A DNA stretch of 64,000 nt from Xiphophorus maculatus. Lineage: Eukaryota > Chordata > Actinopteri > Cyprinodontiformes > Poeciliidae. The notes under the pieces were generated by a model that worked only from the letters and a program-made list of their open reading frames with translations, searched no databases and was not told where the DNA came from. Position 1 is the first letter of the stretch, and the number at the start of each line of letters is the position of its first letter. Positions 12,430 through 23,225 of the stretch are shown here, piece by piece. Position numbers and translations under genes: made by a program. The stretch spans positions 17,704,015 through 17,768,014 of the forward strand of contig NC_036461.1 in NCBI RefSeq assembly GCF_002775205.1, read 5' to 3'.

Positions 12430-12737
12430 GCTGGAGCTGAGTCAAATCTCCGGGCCGATTCAAGCCCAAACTACCAAATTGATACACAATTCCCAAATTG
12501 CTTTTTTAGGGACCCAGTAACGAATTCCCAGGGCACAAGAACATAATGAAGAAACCCAGCATTTTTACGATAGAGGCAACGTAAACTCCGTCCATCTGAA
12601 TCCGCCACGATTCCCTGTAACGTGTACTTTTCCTGTCAAATTACTAAACAGACTCTTTTAAAAACAATCTATATTCTCCTGCAGCTTCAAAACTCCGCGT
12701 GGCTCTACACAACAAAAGAGTAATTAAAAAACGTCTT

Positions 12738-12740
12738 ACC
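12738..12740 (-). other. Candidate splice donor in LTR element leader
   Basis: The minus strand reads GTGCGGTAAGAC, a good GT donor about 60 nt past the primer-binding site. Retroviral major donors occupy a similar place, but no acceptor or downstream gene was identified. Confidence 0.45.
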
Positions 12741-12793
12741 GCACGAGCCGGACGGATCGATCGGGGAGAGACCGCCACCCGCCAAGATTCCAG

Positions 12794-12811
12794 AACCGGA
12801 CGAAGCCCCCA
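12794..12811 (-). other. Primer-binding site, proline-tRNA-like
   Basis: The minus strand reads TGGGGGCTTCGTCCGG starting two bases after the 5' LTR end. The proline-tRNA primer site of murine leukaemia viruses is TGGGGGCTCGTCCGGGAT; this copy has one extra T and diverges at the end. Location and sequence together make the assignment likely. Confidence 0.75.
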
Positions 12812-12813
12812 AT

Positions 12814-13580
12814 TATTAAAAAAGAGGATCATTTTATGCTAGCGTTGGACAAAACGTTTGGCTCTTTTCCTCTTTAATCTTGCCCGGGATCTTCCGAGTC
12901 CTTGGCGAGTGACGCTCTCCGTGCAGCGACGTGCAGCGACCGCGTGCTGGTAAAACGAAACAACAACAAAACGTGTTGACGTCACAGATCACGGAGTTTA
13001 ATCTCATACAAAGCAATCGACAACAAAGGTGCAGAGGAACAGAGATATGCATTTTCTCATAAAAATAAAAACACACACAAGGGGTAGACAGACAAACACA
13101 AAACAAATACAAAAAGGCAAAAATAGCGGCCGCGTTCTCTCTCTCTATCTCAGCATTGACCCAAATTTTTATATTCAGTGGGTGTTCCTTCAATTTAATA
13201 TATGCAGTCAAGGCGCTCCGTTCTTTGACCAATTAGAAACTCCCTCAGCCCTCAGAGAACTTGAAAAAACTCCCCTCATTGTGGCAAAGGTGTCTGTTTT
13301 TTTATCTAAGTAAGAGGGCGGACCACTTCGTGCCCATCGCTGCCTGATACGGAAGATCCCTGGCGCCAAACGTCCTAAGATGAGATTTCACAGACACCTC
13401 CGTAGCCCCCACTCCCATTGGAATGCAAATTTATTGCTCTGTTGTGTCAATGGGGGAGGAAAAGGCCCTGCTTCCCCCATGCTCCACAGAAAACTGTTCC
13501 AAATAAAGTGTTGGCTATCCCTTTACACATGTCGTAAGATTAAGTGTATTTTTAGCATTAAATAATCATTTTCCTTAACA
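12814..13580 (-). repeat. 5' LTR (right copy)
   Basis: This 767-bp partner of 5759-6515 carries an extra GTGCAGCGAC copy, which accounts for the 10-bp length difference. As the 5' LTR in minus-strand orientation it should drive element transcription. CCAAT and TATA-like signals lie at positions equivalent to the other copy. Confidence 0.93.
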
Positions 13581-13946
13581 CTTGCTTCTCTCACCAACTG
13601 CGGTGTGCAGCCGCTCCGAAGTGTCCTCCAAGCGGGAGATACGTGTTTCAGCCTCCGTTAGCCTTTCTTGCATTGCAGCCACCGCTGCATTCAGTTCCGA
13701 CGTCGTCTGCTTTATTGTGGAGACATCAGCAGCTACGCTTTGTAGCATGTTACTCATTTTAACCACTTCCGAGAACAAATTCGTTATATTAGGAGGAGGA
13801 GGTGTTTCCCCCTGTTCTTCCTCATGTGGAGGGCTGTGACGGGTCGACATGCGGCCTATACTCTTTGAGTGTTTCGTTGCGGCCATTGCAGGATTAAAGT
13901 ACTTTTTTCCCAAAAAGAAGTCCACAAGCCTATACTGCTCCCTCAC
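13581..13946 (-). pseudogene. L1 ORF1, N-terminal part
   Basis: This stretch encodes 122 residues up to the LTR insertion. The first half is low complexity and basic/proline-rich. From about residue 50 a heptad-like helix (LTEAETRISRLEDTSERL) marks the L1 ORF1 coiled coil used for trimerisation. The start is either the first ATG (13946) or the ATG 20 codons later (MAATKHSKS). It joins in frame to the half at 5191-5754. Confidence 0.88.
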
Positions 13947-14062
13947 TTGCTGAGAACGGTATCAAATAAGAGCCCCTTACTACAGAATCGTCGTCTAATT
14001 ACATGTCGGGAAACGGAGAGCCGTTAGCCAGCTGCCATCTTGTTCGCCTGCCCACGTGACTC
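13947..14062 (-). other. L1 5' UTR
   Basis: About 116 bp lie between ORF1 and the target duplication. On the minus strand it opens GAGTCACGTGGGCAGGCG and contains a CACGTG E-box and a CAAGATGGC stretch (YY1-like core), an arrangement also found at mammalian L1 5' ends. That parallel is inference. Confidence 0.55.
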
Positions 14063-14078
14063 GACAATTTCTATTTCT
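14063..14078. repeat. L1 target-site duplication, 5' side
   Basis: This is an exact copy of the 16 bp at 832-847. Confidence 0.93.
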
Positions 14079-14605
14079 ACTTTTCAAGCCCCCTGGCATG
14101 AATGATGCTGGCTTACTTTGAAGCTTCAACTTTGAAGCAGTGTGACTGGCTGAGAACGCAGCACCAAACTGACTAATATCTCTGAGAATTTATATGCCAC
14201 TGCCGTTGGGCCGCTTAAGAGAGTTTAACACTGCTGGCTTCATAACGATGCTAAGATATCAAACATGGAAACAAAAGTTGTACGATAAAGCTTCAGCTAA
14301 ACATACCTGCGGCAATATAATGATAAAGAAATCATTTCAGAATTGTTCTATAGCGTGTATCTGTTATATTTTCAACTAAACTTAGATTAAAATAATGTAC
14401 AAGTCACTGCATTGCGCCTCTATTGATAGTAATAATGGCTGAGAGGAAGTTTCCATAGCAGAGACTGTAAAATAGACCTGTGGGGACATCTGCTGGTGGA
14501 GAGCAAAACCTCTACAAGGGATATTGTTACTCAAAGAGGTTTGAAGCTGAAGACAAAGGCTGAATTGAATTTTGTAAAGTAGTTAATTTATGAGGGGAAC
14601 ATGCC
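14079..14605. other. Intergenic, no feature recognised
   Basis: No exon or named repeat was recognised in this stretch. Confidence 0.4.
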
Positions 14606-15207
14606 AGCAAAGCATTGCAACTGCAGCATGTCACTTTTATTAAAAAAGAAAAATGTTTTTAATATATTTGCTAAAACTGCTACCGTGTTGTGACAGTTTA
14701 TTATGAGACAGATAATCCGTGAAAAGACTGGGCTCCTCCACCTCCTCCCAGTGCTAATATTGCCATCTGAAGAAATGCAACTAGTCAAAGCCAGGAGGAG
14801 CATCTTAGTGCTGTCAATCACCTCAGTGTACACGTTGCTCAATGTGCTAAACAACCCACCATTCTAGGAAAACCATTTATCTGCCATCATCGGTGGCCAT
14901 GCTAACTAGCATGAGCAACCACGACAGGCTCTGCTGACAGGAAGAAACAATAGCATGGCAGAGAACAAGCAGGAGAGATGGAGGGGGGAGAGTGTACACA
15001 AGGATGACTGACAGCGCTAAGACCCTCCTCCTGGCTCTGATTGGTCGTTTCAAGTTACCACTGGGAGTATTTGGTAAAGGAGGAGGAGCTGGATTTGTTT
15101 TCCCAGACTATCTGTCTGATACAATACTGTTACCACATAGTGACAATTTCAACAAATATGTAAAAAATATATATTTTTTTAGTAAAAGTTACATAGTGCA
15201 GATTTAA
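14606..15207. mobile_element. Fold-back MITE with long inverted arms
   Basis: The left arm starts CTGCAGCATGTCACTTTTA and the right arm, reverse-complemented, starts CTGCACTATGTAACTTTTA. Similarity continues inward for about 200 bp (both include the GACAGATA and CTCCTCC regions), so the DNA could fold into one long imperfect hairpin. The two arms' frames even translate similarly. A further arm lies at 22127-22290. No transposase is present; the family is unknown to me. Confidence 0.75.
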
Positions 15208-16850
15208 AAGGGCAACATTTGCATGCTGTGAAAAAGTATTTTCCCCATCTTTTGCTTTTGCTTGTTTCAGATTGTCTTCCAACTTTGGACGGTTTTGAAG
15301 TCACACCAAAACATCCAAGACTCAACAGGGCAGGTTTCTGAGGAAGCAAATTTAAACGACTAGTTTGTGTATCAGTATGAAGCAGCACAGCATATGTTGA
15401 TGTACCTATAAAAGCTAATAGGACCAAAGATTTGCTACAGCTGTGAAGCTTAAAATCATTTTTTCCGCCTCTAACAGATGAATTGTTGTTGAATGAATAA
15501 ACAACCTGTAGTTTTGATGTGTTTTATTGTATCTTTGTACTGTAATGTCTTTTCTGGAAACTTCCTGGAATATTCATGTTTACCTGTTAACAGCAAGGGG
15601 GAAAAATAATCAACTATTCTTATTGTTGTCTACCTATTTTCTTTTTTCTTTCATCTACAAATCTCTGATCTGTACCGTCACATTGAACATGGCCACTTTT
15701 TATGTACAGATGCTAAAATCAAATTGTGTTTCATAAGCTGTCAAAACAGTTCTGAAAGGTGAATTATTTTACTTAACATGGAAACATGTTTTAAATCAAC
15801 AAGACAACTAAATAAAGCTGATTATTTAAAAAAAAAAAAAGATAAAAAATTATATTGAGCTTATGGATTTCCTAGAGGCTGAAACACTTTAAATATAAAT
15901 TCTGAAATAACTTTAAGAGCAGAAAGTGGGAAAAAGGATGTAAGATTTGATAAGTATAAATAAACAGAGGTGTCATATAGGTTAGAAATGATTCTGAAAA
16001 ATTGCAACATTAGAAAAAAATGTAATTTAAATACATGTTTTTAAGCTTTGATTTCTGTTAACTGGGATTTTTCCACTTACAGCTAATGAAAACACAGTAT
16101 ATATGATTGCAACATTTACATCTGACCAACAAAAAATATTTGAGTATAAAAACATGTGACAAATAAAATGTATGTTTAGTATCTAAAGATGAACAGTTTA
16201 CTGTGCTTATTTGCCAAAGTCAGGTTTGTCTCCATAATGCACCCTTCTGGTTAAATGGAAAAAAAAAAGAGAGAGAGAGAGAATTAGTCCGAGGGTTTTA
16301 CTGTTTGAAAACATTTAATTTGTGGAATCCTTCCTTGTAAATTAATATTTTCTTATGTAAGAGGAATTAAACTACACTATTTTATGTTTAAATGTTAGGA
16401 CTCTGTTACCAGAGACTACCTCTAGGTGTCACCAGTACCTTTATTCTCTGGATCACAAGAGAATAATAATAATCATGAGTCGCTGAAGCCACTTTTCTAA
16501 CATCCATTAAACATTTAATTTCCTAGTTTACAGTCTGATCATAAATTATTTTGAGAGCTTTTTTTTTTTTTACTTCATCGTACCGCTTCTATTGGCTTAG
16601 ATATGTTTTGTGTTTTTTTTTTTACTTCTTAATTATACCCGCAATTTTCATTTTTTTGTGCTATTTTTTGAGTAGACCATTTACGAAAACAAAACTAAAA
16701 ATAATCTAATGCATTGAAAACAGAGTTTATTCAAACATACTTCACCTTGAAACATTTAAAGCTCGTCGTTCGAATATTTTTTATATGTTATATAAAGTTT
16801 TTTGTGGTTTTATATGTCGGCTGCTCATTGGCCATCCTCCTCCCAGAGTA
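15208..16850. other. Intergenic, AT-rich, no gene recognised
   Basis: This contains a T/A-rich stretch ending in an A run (15828-15840), a (GA)n run near 16270 and several homopolymers. No coding exon was recognised. Confidence 0.4.
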
Positions 16851-17064
16851 TTCAGGACGACGAAGAGACGTGAAGTGACTCTCTTACTGTGATGCAGGCT
16901 CTCTCCATACATCACTAGTGACTGGCTGGTGTTAGTGGGTGACGGCTAAACGAAATAGGAGGGTCCGGAGTGCACCTATAGGAAATCGATTAATCATTAG
17001 TCCATCACCCGCTTTCTCGGCGTCTTGTCTGCGAGACGAGCAGTGGCTGCAGTCTCAGCTTCGG
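16851..17064 (+). promoter_or_regulatory. Candidate promoter and non-coding first exon of the GT92 gene
   Basis: This segment is less AT-rich than its surroundings and ends in a strong donor (CTTCGG|GTAAGT, exon end 17064). The next good acceptor on the same strand that leads to a start codon is at 28213, just before the GT92 start. An 11-kb first intron is therefore inferred. No TATA box is obvious. Confidence 0.4.
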
Positions 17065-17147
17065 GTAAGTTTGATAAAGCCATTTTTAAAAAATGTGTGC
17101 GATCTTAGAATGCTTTTGTTATTTGTGTGGCACATCATTTATTATTA

Positions 17148-17175
17148 TTATTATTATTATTGTTATTATTATTAT
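17148..17175. repeat. (TTA)n microsatellite
   Basis: About nine ATT/TTA units with one substitution. Confidence 0.8.
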
Positions 17176-17889
17176 TTTATCTTGACCAAGTGCTCATGCA
17201 TAAATTCATTTTGAATTGATTTAGTTGTATAGTTAAGTGCACTTTAGAGTTAAATGCGTGATTAACGTACATTTTTATGTATTTCTCTTTTTTTGCCCTT
17301 TTCGGTTTTAACTAGTACGATCTGGTTTTTGTCCTTCGGGGAATCCTGACATCTTATTGCTTACCTTCATTACAGTAAAGTAATGCGCATCATTTATAAA
17401 ACGGTGAGGAAAAAACTGTTATATGGCCATTGTATTTCCACGCTTCTCTATGTGCTAAACTGATTTGAATTGATTGTTCACACGTGTTCAATCAAACCCT
17501 TGAAACTGGTTCGACGTTGTATAGTCATGAACTTCTTCTGTGTCATACCTTGACATAGAGGAAGTAATGGCTCCGTTTCAAATTCTCACTAGAGTATTTT
17601 AAAAAGCCTTTTAGAAAATGATCTGAGATAAAGCATTGTGAGAAGAGAACTGAAACTAGAACAGTTAAATACATCGAAAAATAAATTGCACGTCCTTCAG
17701 CTAACAGTATCTCTGGATTTGAGTCTAAAGGTAGCTCTTTTTTTCTGGTTGGCTGATTGGGCTGAAAATAGTTTTATTCATGTCAACAGTTGATTTCTTT
17801 GGGCATCTCTCTGAAGAACAGGTAATGAGCAAGTTCCAGAACCTATTTGGTGGAAAACTTATCAGCTGGTGGTGATTTTCAAGACTTGT

Positions 17890-18310
17890 AGGTTGCAAAG
17901 GCACCTAGCTGTCACTCTAATCTGCAGCTGCCTCCAAAGATTTTCAGACTGAAGTCTGAAATGTGTATTAAAAAGAGTTATTTTACTCTCTTCAGCCAAA
18001 ACTTGAAAAAACCTTAACCTGAAGGGAATGCATGGAGAAATTATTTGTTTTTTCATCATTTCCATTGATAACCTTCAAATAAGAAGGAATACTTGCATTT
18101 ACCATCTACAAGTAGACATACTAACGCTGCGTTCCAGTTTTACTCTGAACTAGGACATTTCAACTTCCCAGTCAAAAAAATAATAATCTGGAATGCCCTC
18201 CAAAGTCACATTTCACACTGGGAAAGTGGGAGCAACTCCAACTACCAGTTACAACTTGTGACCAACTTTGTATTTCATAATGGCCGCTCCTCGCATCAGC
18301 TGTAGTAAAA
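17890..18310. repeat. Probable teleost interspersed repeat
   Basis: The GCTGCGTTCCAGTTTTACTC...GTGGGAGCAACTCCAACTAC stretch resembles a common fish non-autonomous element. The boundaries and class are not visible. Confidence 0.35.
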
Positions 18311-18663
18311 TGTGGTGGAAAAACATACTTATTTTACAAGACAGACCTGCAAGAGTTAATCTAAAATCAATGTTAGACGTAGTGCCTGCACCTCTACACT
18401 GAACAAATTAAAAATGGTGTCCAAATTAAAGGACAAATATATTAACATTTAAAGCAGGGTTGAACAAGATCAACTTAGACATGATTCATTTCAGACATTT
18501 AAAATGCAATATTTATGCTGCGATTATCAATCATTCTCACAATAACATCCAATAATCAAAGTAGTGACAAAGGTCTTCTACCAGTGGCATCTTCCAAGTT
18601 TCATCATGATCTGTGTATCTTGAGGTTGTGACTTAGGCAACCGACCACAACCTCCAAATATAC

Positions 18664-19449
18664 ATCTGTGTAATGAAGGCATCTTTATTACTGGGACTAT
18701 TTTTTACTTAAGTCACTGTATAGCACTTTTAAAAGCACTTTTTGCACTTTTTTAACAAGCACTTTATTTAGCATTGCACTCTAAGCATAGATTTGCACAT
18801 AAATAACAATTTGCACACAAGAAGTTTTGACTGTATTTATTGAGTATTTTTAGTGGTTAGCATGTAGCTTTTTGTTCTGGGCTTTGCACAGCTGCTCCTC
18901 ATTGAGAAGTGAGGTGGTTGCCTGTGAAGGGAGGATAGTTGGTACTCAGAGCAATGAGCTACTGGTGGGTAAAATGAGCAAATGTTTGTGCATAATCTGT
19001 TAAGTGTGGAGTGCTAATATAGAGTGACTCACCCGTCTTTTCGGTGTTCTCTCCAGGGACAAATACTGTGCTAGGGGTCCAGACACCATATATAGTTTCT
19101 GGGAGAGGCCATTAAAAAGTGGGGGGAGGATTGTTTATGGGTTTTTGTGGTGTTTCGTTATGGTGTAAGAATAAAACATAAAATATTTATAAAAAGTAAG
19201 TGGAAATGTTTGTATTTAGTAAAAGGTATTTTATATATATAGGTGGAGATTGGTGAATTGAGATTCCCCTGTGTATTAAAGGTGGTTTGGTCTGTCACAG
19301 CTGGGACTATTTAAGGCTGCAGTTTCACCTGTGAAATGATTGTTGGTGCTGTGTGAAGAATAAACCGTTGCTGTTTCCACCTGACTCTGCCTCAGCTTTT
19401 CATCCTCACTGTAAAACCCAACCGCAAAAGGCCGCCTTCTTACAATCTG
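18664..19449 (+). mobile_element. Solo LTR with 5-bp target duplication
   Basis: The 776-bp LTR spans 18669-19444. It begins TGTAATGAAGG and ends CCTTCTTACA, near-perfect inverted termini of the TG...CA type, and is flanked by ATCTG at 18664-18668 and 19445-19449. Near the 3' end are a TATA-like CTATTTAAGG and an AATAAA (GAATAAACC). The 5-bp duplication fits Ty3/gypsy-type integrases. No internal region remains, so it arose by LTR-LTR recombination. It is unrelated in sequence to the 5759-13580 element. Confidence 0.88.
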
Positions 19450-20159
19450 TGTTGTATCTGTTGCTTTCTCTTTTGTAATCTCAATGCATGATCTTATGAA
19501 GTTTTAGATTGAGCTTTCTTCCTGTTTTCTTTAGCAATGTTTGTTTTTTACAGACATGTACTGGTCTTAATTTTGGAGCAGATGTGAGGACTTGATGTAA
19601 CCATTATTTGATGTACTGACCATTAACCATTATTTTTTACCTTTTGCTATGAAGATGTTTTCATATACAAACTAGGCCAACCAAGGTTGGCCACATCGTG
19701 TTAAAGTCTTAAAAGCAGCCTACTCCCCCTTTACATAAAAGTTTCACTCTCACTTCACAGCACTGATTAGTTTCTGTTTTCATTGGCAAAAATCATTATT
19801 TCTCAGGATCAGCCTGGTTCTTCAGGTTTGTAACTAACTCTTCAGGTCTGTTGAAAGTCAAGGATAGATTGTTGTTTCTACAGCAGCTGTAGGAATGAAA
19901 TTGTTGTATGATGCACATTGAAAAAAATGCTCCTGTAAATAGCCAATAAAACTCCCAATATCACCAACCTCTAGCGGCTTTGCATCCCACGTTGGTAGGT
20001 TGTTATTTGGATCTTGGTCTACTTTCAAACGTTACAGCTTGCGCAGAAACCATTGACGGCCAACGTCCAGTGAGCTGTTTGCTGGATCTCATCAGTACAG
20101 CTTAATTCAGTAGCTGAAATAATCAAATAAGTAAAATCAATGATCTAGCCTATCTTTCC
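19450..20159. other. GT92 first-intron sequence, nothing recognised
   Basis: No exon or element boundaries were found in this stretch. Confidence 0.35.
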
Positions 20160-20627
20160 CTAATGCTGACACTGAGAACCAAACAGGGAACCTTTGAGAG
20201 AGACAGACAGTGTATGGAATTTTGAACCCCAGAACTGGCCTGATGATGAAGAAGGTGCTGCAGCAGCAGGAAGAGGAAAAGGAGGAGGTTGTTGATCGAT
20301 GAAGGCAGGGATCTCTGTAGATCTGATGAGCTTTTGTCTCTGCATGGATTGTGAGGTCACACAGGACTTGGGTGCTGGCAAGAAGAGTACTGATTTAGAG
20401 TGGCAGGTCTGGGGTCTTAGGGTGACTTCCTCATGTGTGTTGCGTTCTTCAGCTTCTTGTCTTGCGGCTCTGAAGCTCCCTTCACCTTGTCTCGCAATCT
20501 TTCTGGTCGGTTGAGATGTAGACGAGCTGACCTCATGGAAGGAAGGCACCAGTTCTTCTTCTTTGTCTTTGCCTTGGTCTTTGCCTTTATCTTCATCTTT
20601 CTTCAGGTTGCTCAATAAAGTTGACAC
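20160..20627 (-). CDS. Unidentified 155-codon open frame
   Basis: The frame is open on the minus strand inside the inferred GT92 intron. The product would be hydrophilic: a lysine/aspartate-rich start (KKDEDKGKDQGKDKEE), a serine/threonine-rich middle, then a proline/alanine stretch (QQPPPFPLPAAAA). It has more coding-like composition than neighbouring sequence, but I recognise no domain and see no clear splice signals tying it to a gene. It may be a retrocopy fragment, part of an old mobile element or chance. Confidence 0.25.
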   Translation of the reverse strand: MSTLLSNLKKDEDKGKDQGKDKEEELVPSFHEVSSSTSQPTRKIARQGEGSFRAARQEAEERNTHEEVTLRPQTCHSKSVLFLPAPKSCVTSQSMQRQKLIRSTEIPAFIDQQPPPFPLPAAAAPSSSSGQFWGSKFHTLSVSLKGSLFGSQCQH

Positions 20628-21486
20628 CCAAAGTTTTTAATATGTGTGGAAATTTTTATTCTACTCTGACATTTTGTTTTTGTCTATAAAACATTTTCAC
20701 CCCCTTGGATGCTTCACCCTTTGAATTCTTTTCTAAATCCATCATAATCAACAGAGTAGCTTTCTTTGACAAAAAAGTACAAAGAAAATCTTTCATGTGA
20801 AAGTGGGATATTCATGCAATTATTTGCTTATTTACTTGTCGTTATTTTGTAGAAATCAGTCTCTACTTTGACATTAAGTGACTTTAAAGAGAAGCCACAT
20901 TTCCTAAATTTTATTGATTTGTAAAAGCAGCAAAAGGGCAAAACATTGACAGGTTGGCCCATAACAATAAGGAGGGGAGACAAAGTTATAGATTGTAAAG
21001 CATAATCAAAACCCTAACAAAGACAATACATATGAGATGTAAGTATATTTAGTGTTTGTCTGACTGATTGTGAATCTGAGTGAATAATTCAGGTGTTTTT
21101 CAAACCCGTTCTTCAGAACCAGTACTTTTTGTTTTAGGTGTCTTTGCTCCAGCACACCTGTGTCAAATGATTGCATCAGGTGCTGCTGAAGGCTGTTAAT
21201 CATTAATTTATTTTAGTCATATGTGTGACAACAGGGAAAAACATAAATTGTGGGATTGTGGGCCCTGAGGAAATACTGCCATAACCCATTTGCTGTCGGA
21301 ACAAGTACAAGGTCAGGCCTCCTTTTTTGTTCTTTCATCATCAACGCTCTAGTGACTTTTGTTCAGTTAGTCTCATTGTTGTTGCAACTTCCGTCTGTTT
21401 TAAGTTGCTGTTTTTAGTCCAGTTTCCTTATTTTCACCAAGTGCGCTCTCTGCAATATCCCACCAATATTTTTCCCATTTTTAAAG

Positions 21487-21710
21487 GGGCAGTATTATGT
21501 AAAATTATATCATGTTTTGGTGCTATTCCCTCATCAAAAACATACCTGGAGTGTGGCCTTGATTCTTTCATGCATGTTTTAGAAATCCTTCAATCTCTAA
21601 TGGAAACCATTCATCTGTGTAAAACACCTGGGTGGACCAAGAGTCTACTTTGAGGCGCAACTCCTCCTCAGAGATACAGTTTCCAAGTTACCAGACTTGT
21701 TACACTAGTG
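21487..21710. repeat. Teleost interspersed repeat, copy 1
   Basis: This begins AAAGGGGCAGTATTATGT and contains ATTCTTTCATGCATGTTTT, which matches a stretch near 56440-56470 with a few changes (ATTCTTTCATGCATATTTC), followed in both by a similar AGAAATC...CCATTCA order. This is a non-autonomous dispersed repeat of unknown class. Confidence 0.5.
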
Positions 21711-21842
21711 TTTTTCAATCTAGTAAAAAAGAAAAGCACTACGTTGAGGTTTACCCAAACCCTAGCGAATGATTTGGAGGAAGTAAAGAAATGAGGCCTA
21801 CATTTGTTGTACTTGTCGATCAAAGTTCAAAATACTTCTTCT

Positions 21843-22040
21843 GGGGGCGTGCCGTGGTGGCGTAGTGGTTAGCGCGACCCGTATTTGGAGGCCTTGAGTC
21901 CTCGACGCGGCCGTCGCGGGTTTGACTCCCGGACCCGACGACATTTGCCGCATGCATCCCCCCCTCTCCTTCCTTGTTTCCTGTCAGCCCACTGGACACT
22001 AGAGCCCACAAAAGACCCCCTGGAGGGGTAAAAAAAAAAA
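21843..22040 (+). mobile_element. tRNA-derived SINE, copy 1
   Basis: The 5' end holds a tRNA-like head with an A box (GTGGCGTAGTGGTT) and a B box (GCGGGTTTGACTCC) for RNA polymerase III. A shared body follows (CCCACAAAAGACCCCCTGG) and an A-rich tail. It matches the copy at 52020-52219 over its whole length. It has no reverse transcriptase of its own and depends on a LINE. Target duplications are unclear here. Confidence 0.9.
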
Positions 22041-22126
22041 TCTTCCTATCCTTACATGGCTAATTAGGTAACTTGGGAGTGCAGGACAAAAAAATCTGAT
22101 TTGCAGCAAAGAAAAAAGTTTGAATT

Positions 22127-22290
22127 AAAACTGCAGTATATAGCTTTTATTAAAAAAATTACTTAAAAATACATATCTTTTTTGTTAAAACTGTCACTGT
22201 TTGTAATATGAGACAGATAATCATTGAAAAAAAAACAAGCTCCTCTCCTCTCTGTGGTCTTATTACAGTCTTTAGAAATGCATTGCAGAT
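22127..22290. repeat. Partial copy of the fold-back MITE family
   Basis: CTGCAGTATATAGCTTTTATT followed by a GAGACAGATAATCATTG stretch matches the left arm of the element at 14606-15207 (which has GAGACAGATAATCCGTG). The second arm was not found, so this is a truncated copy. Confidence 0.6.
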
Positions 22291-23225
22291 GCCTCTTTAG
22301 TTTCTCTCATGTTAATATTCCTTCCTGTTTCTATTGTATTCACACTCACTCACGCTATTCACCTGCACTACCCTCAGGTGAAACACATCTCCATGCCTCC
22401 ATGTGTCTCACCTGACCTGCCCTCAAAAAGCTCTTATTTTGTTCATTGCTCAGGGCAGGTGTTAAGAAACAATAAGTTTTTCTGTAATGTTTGAATTCTG
22501 GAGTGTGTGTATATGATCCTTTGTCTGTGAAATGTTTGTCACCTTGTGGGATTCTCTGTTTTCCTACTTTGATTCACATCTAGTTCTTTACTCTTTACTT
22601 TTTGTTCCTTTTTTCCTGTTCTTGAGTTTTGTAAATATTGTTTATTACATTTCCCAATGCTACCTCTCATTATACACTGTGCCTTCACACATTTTTTCAG
22701 AGTAACATTTATAACTGGAATGATTTATTATTTTATGAATTTACCAACATTTTTGTATGAACTATTATATTTTTTTTAATAGCTATGTATATTAGACCTG
22801 TCACCTGTCATACATGTGAATGATTTCTACTTTGTTTGTTTTAACAATGAACCCCAGGAAGAGTAGTTGGGTGTAACAATAAATGTATTGCACAGCACAC
22901 TGGTGACAGGGCAGGAGTGAGCATAATGCGTATTTTGCTGCTTGTGCAGGACGTTGCTGTAGGGGAGTAAAATGCAGACAAACGTAACACCGGAAAAGTC
23001 CAGGTAAACGCCATGCTGGGAATTTGTCCCGATACGCTGAACAATAAAATTAAAAGTGCTGGTACTGTATACCGGTGCATGTAGGCCTACTTAAAGCTCT
23101 GGTTAAAATGTTTGTTAAAGGAAGCCCTTGTGTCATGATTGGACCTTTTCAGCTTGATACAGGGGTAAACTTCAGTCACACGATGCTTAATGTCTGCCTG
23201 GATTAGTAGCCAAAGGAAGGGGTCA
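22291..23225. other. Intron sequence, nothing recognised
   Basis: AT-rich sequence with no exon or named repeat that I can support. Confidence 0.35.

Larger units (their letters stand above)
5759..13580 (-). mobile_element. 7.8-kb LTR retroelement with no recognisable coding genes
   Basis: The element is complete in structure: LTRs of 757 and 767 bp, a CTTG duplication, a primer-binding site two bases inside the 5' LTR, a splice donor, and a polypurine tract against the 3' LTR. The 6298-bp interior (6516-12813) is AT-rich. Its longest frames, on either strand, are about 60-115 codons, and none resembles gag, protease, reverse transcriptase, integrase or envelope. It therefore looks like a large non-autonomous element (LARD-like) that would need enzymes from a relative. 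The proline-tRNA-type primer site resembles that of gammaretroviruses, but with no coding sequence the parent lineage cannot be assigned. Confidence 0.88.
848..14062 (-). mobile_element. Full-length L1-clade LINE, split by an LTR element
   Basis: The L1 reads on the minus strand: a short 5' UTR (about 13947-14062), ORF1 (broken in two), ORF2, a 3' UTR (848-1059) and an A-rich tail. Removing the LTR element and one CTTG copy leaves about 5.39 kb, a normal full length for a fish L1. ORF1 carries a coiled coil and RRM-like region; ORF2 carries endonuclease, reverse transcriptase and a C-terminal cysteine motif. The long frames and exact target duplication point to a fairly young insertion. It cannot be active now: ORF1 is interrupted and ORF2 has one in-frame stop. 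I cannot assign a named family. Confidence 0.93.

Noticed and set aside
21843-22035. tRNA gene
   Set aside because: A and B boxes are present but the sequence continues into a shared body and A-tail repeated at 52020, which marks a SINE.
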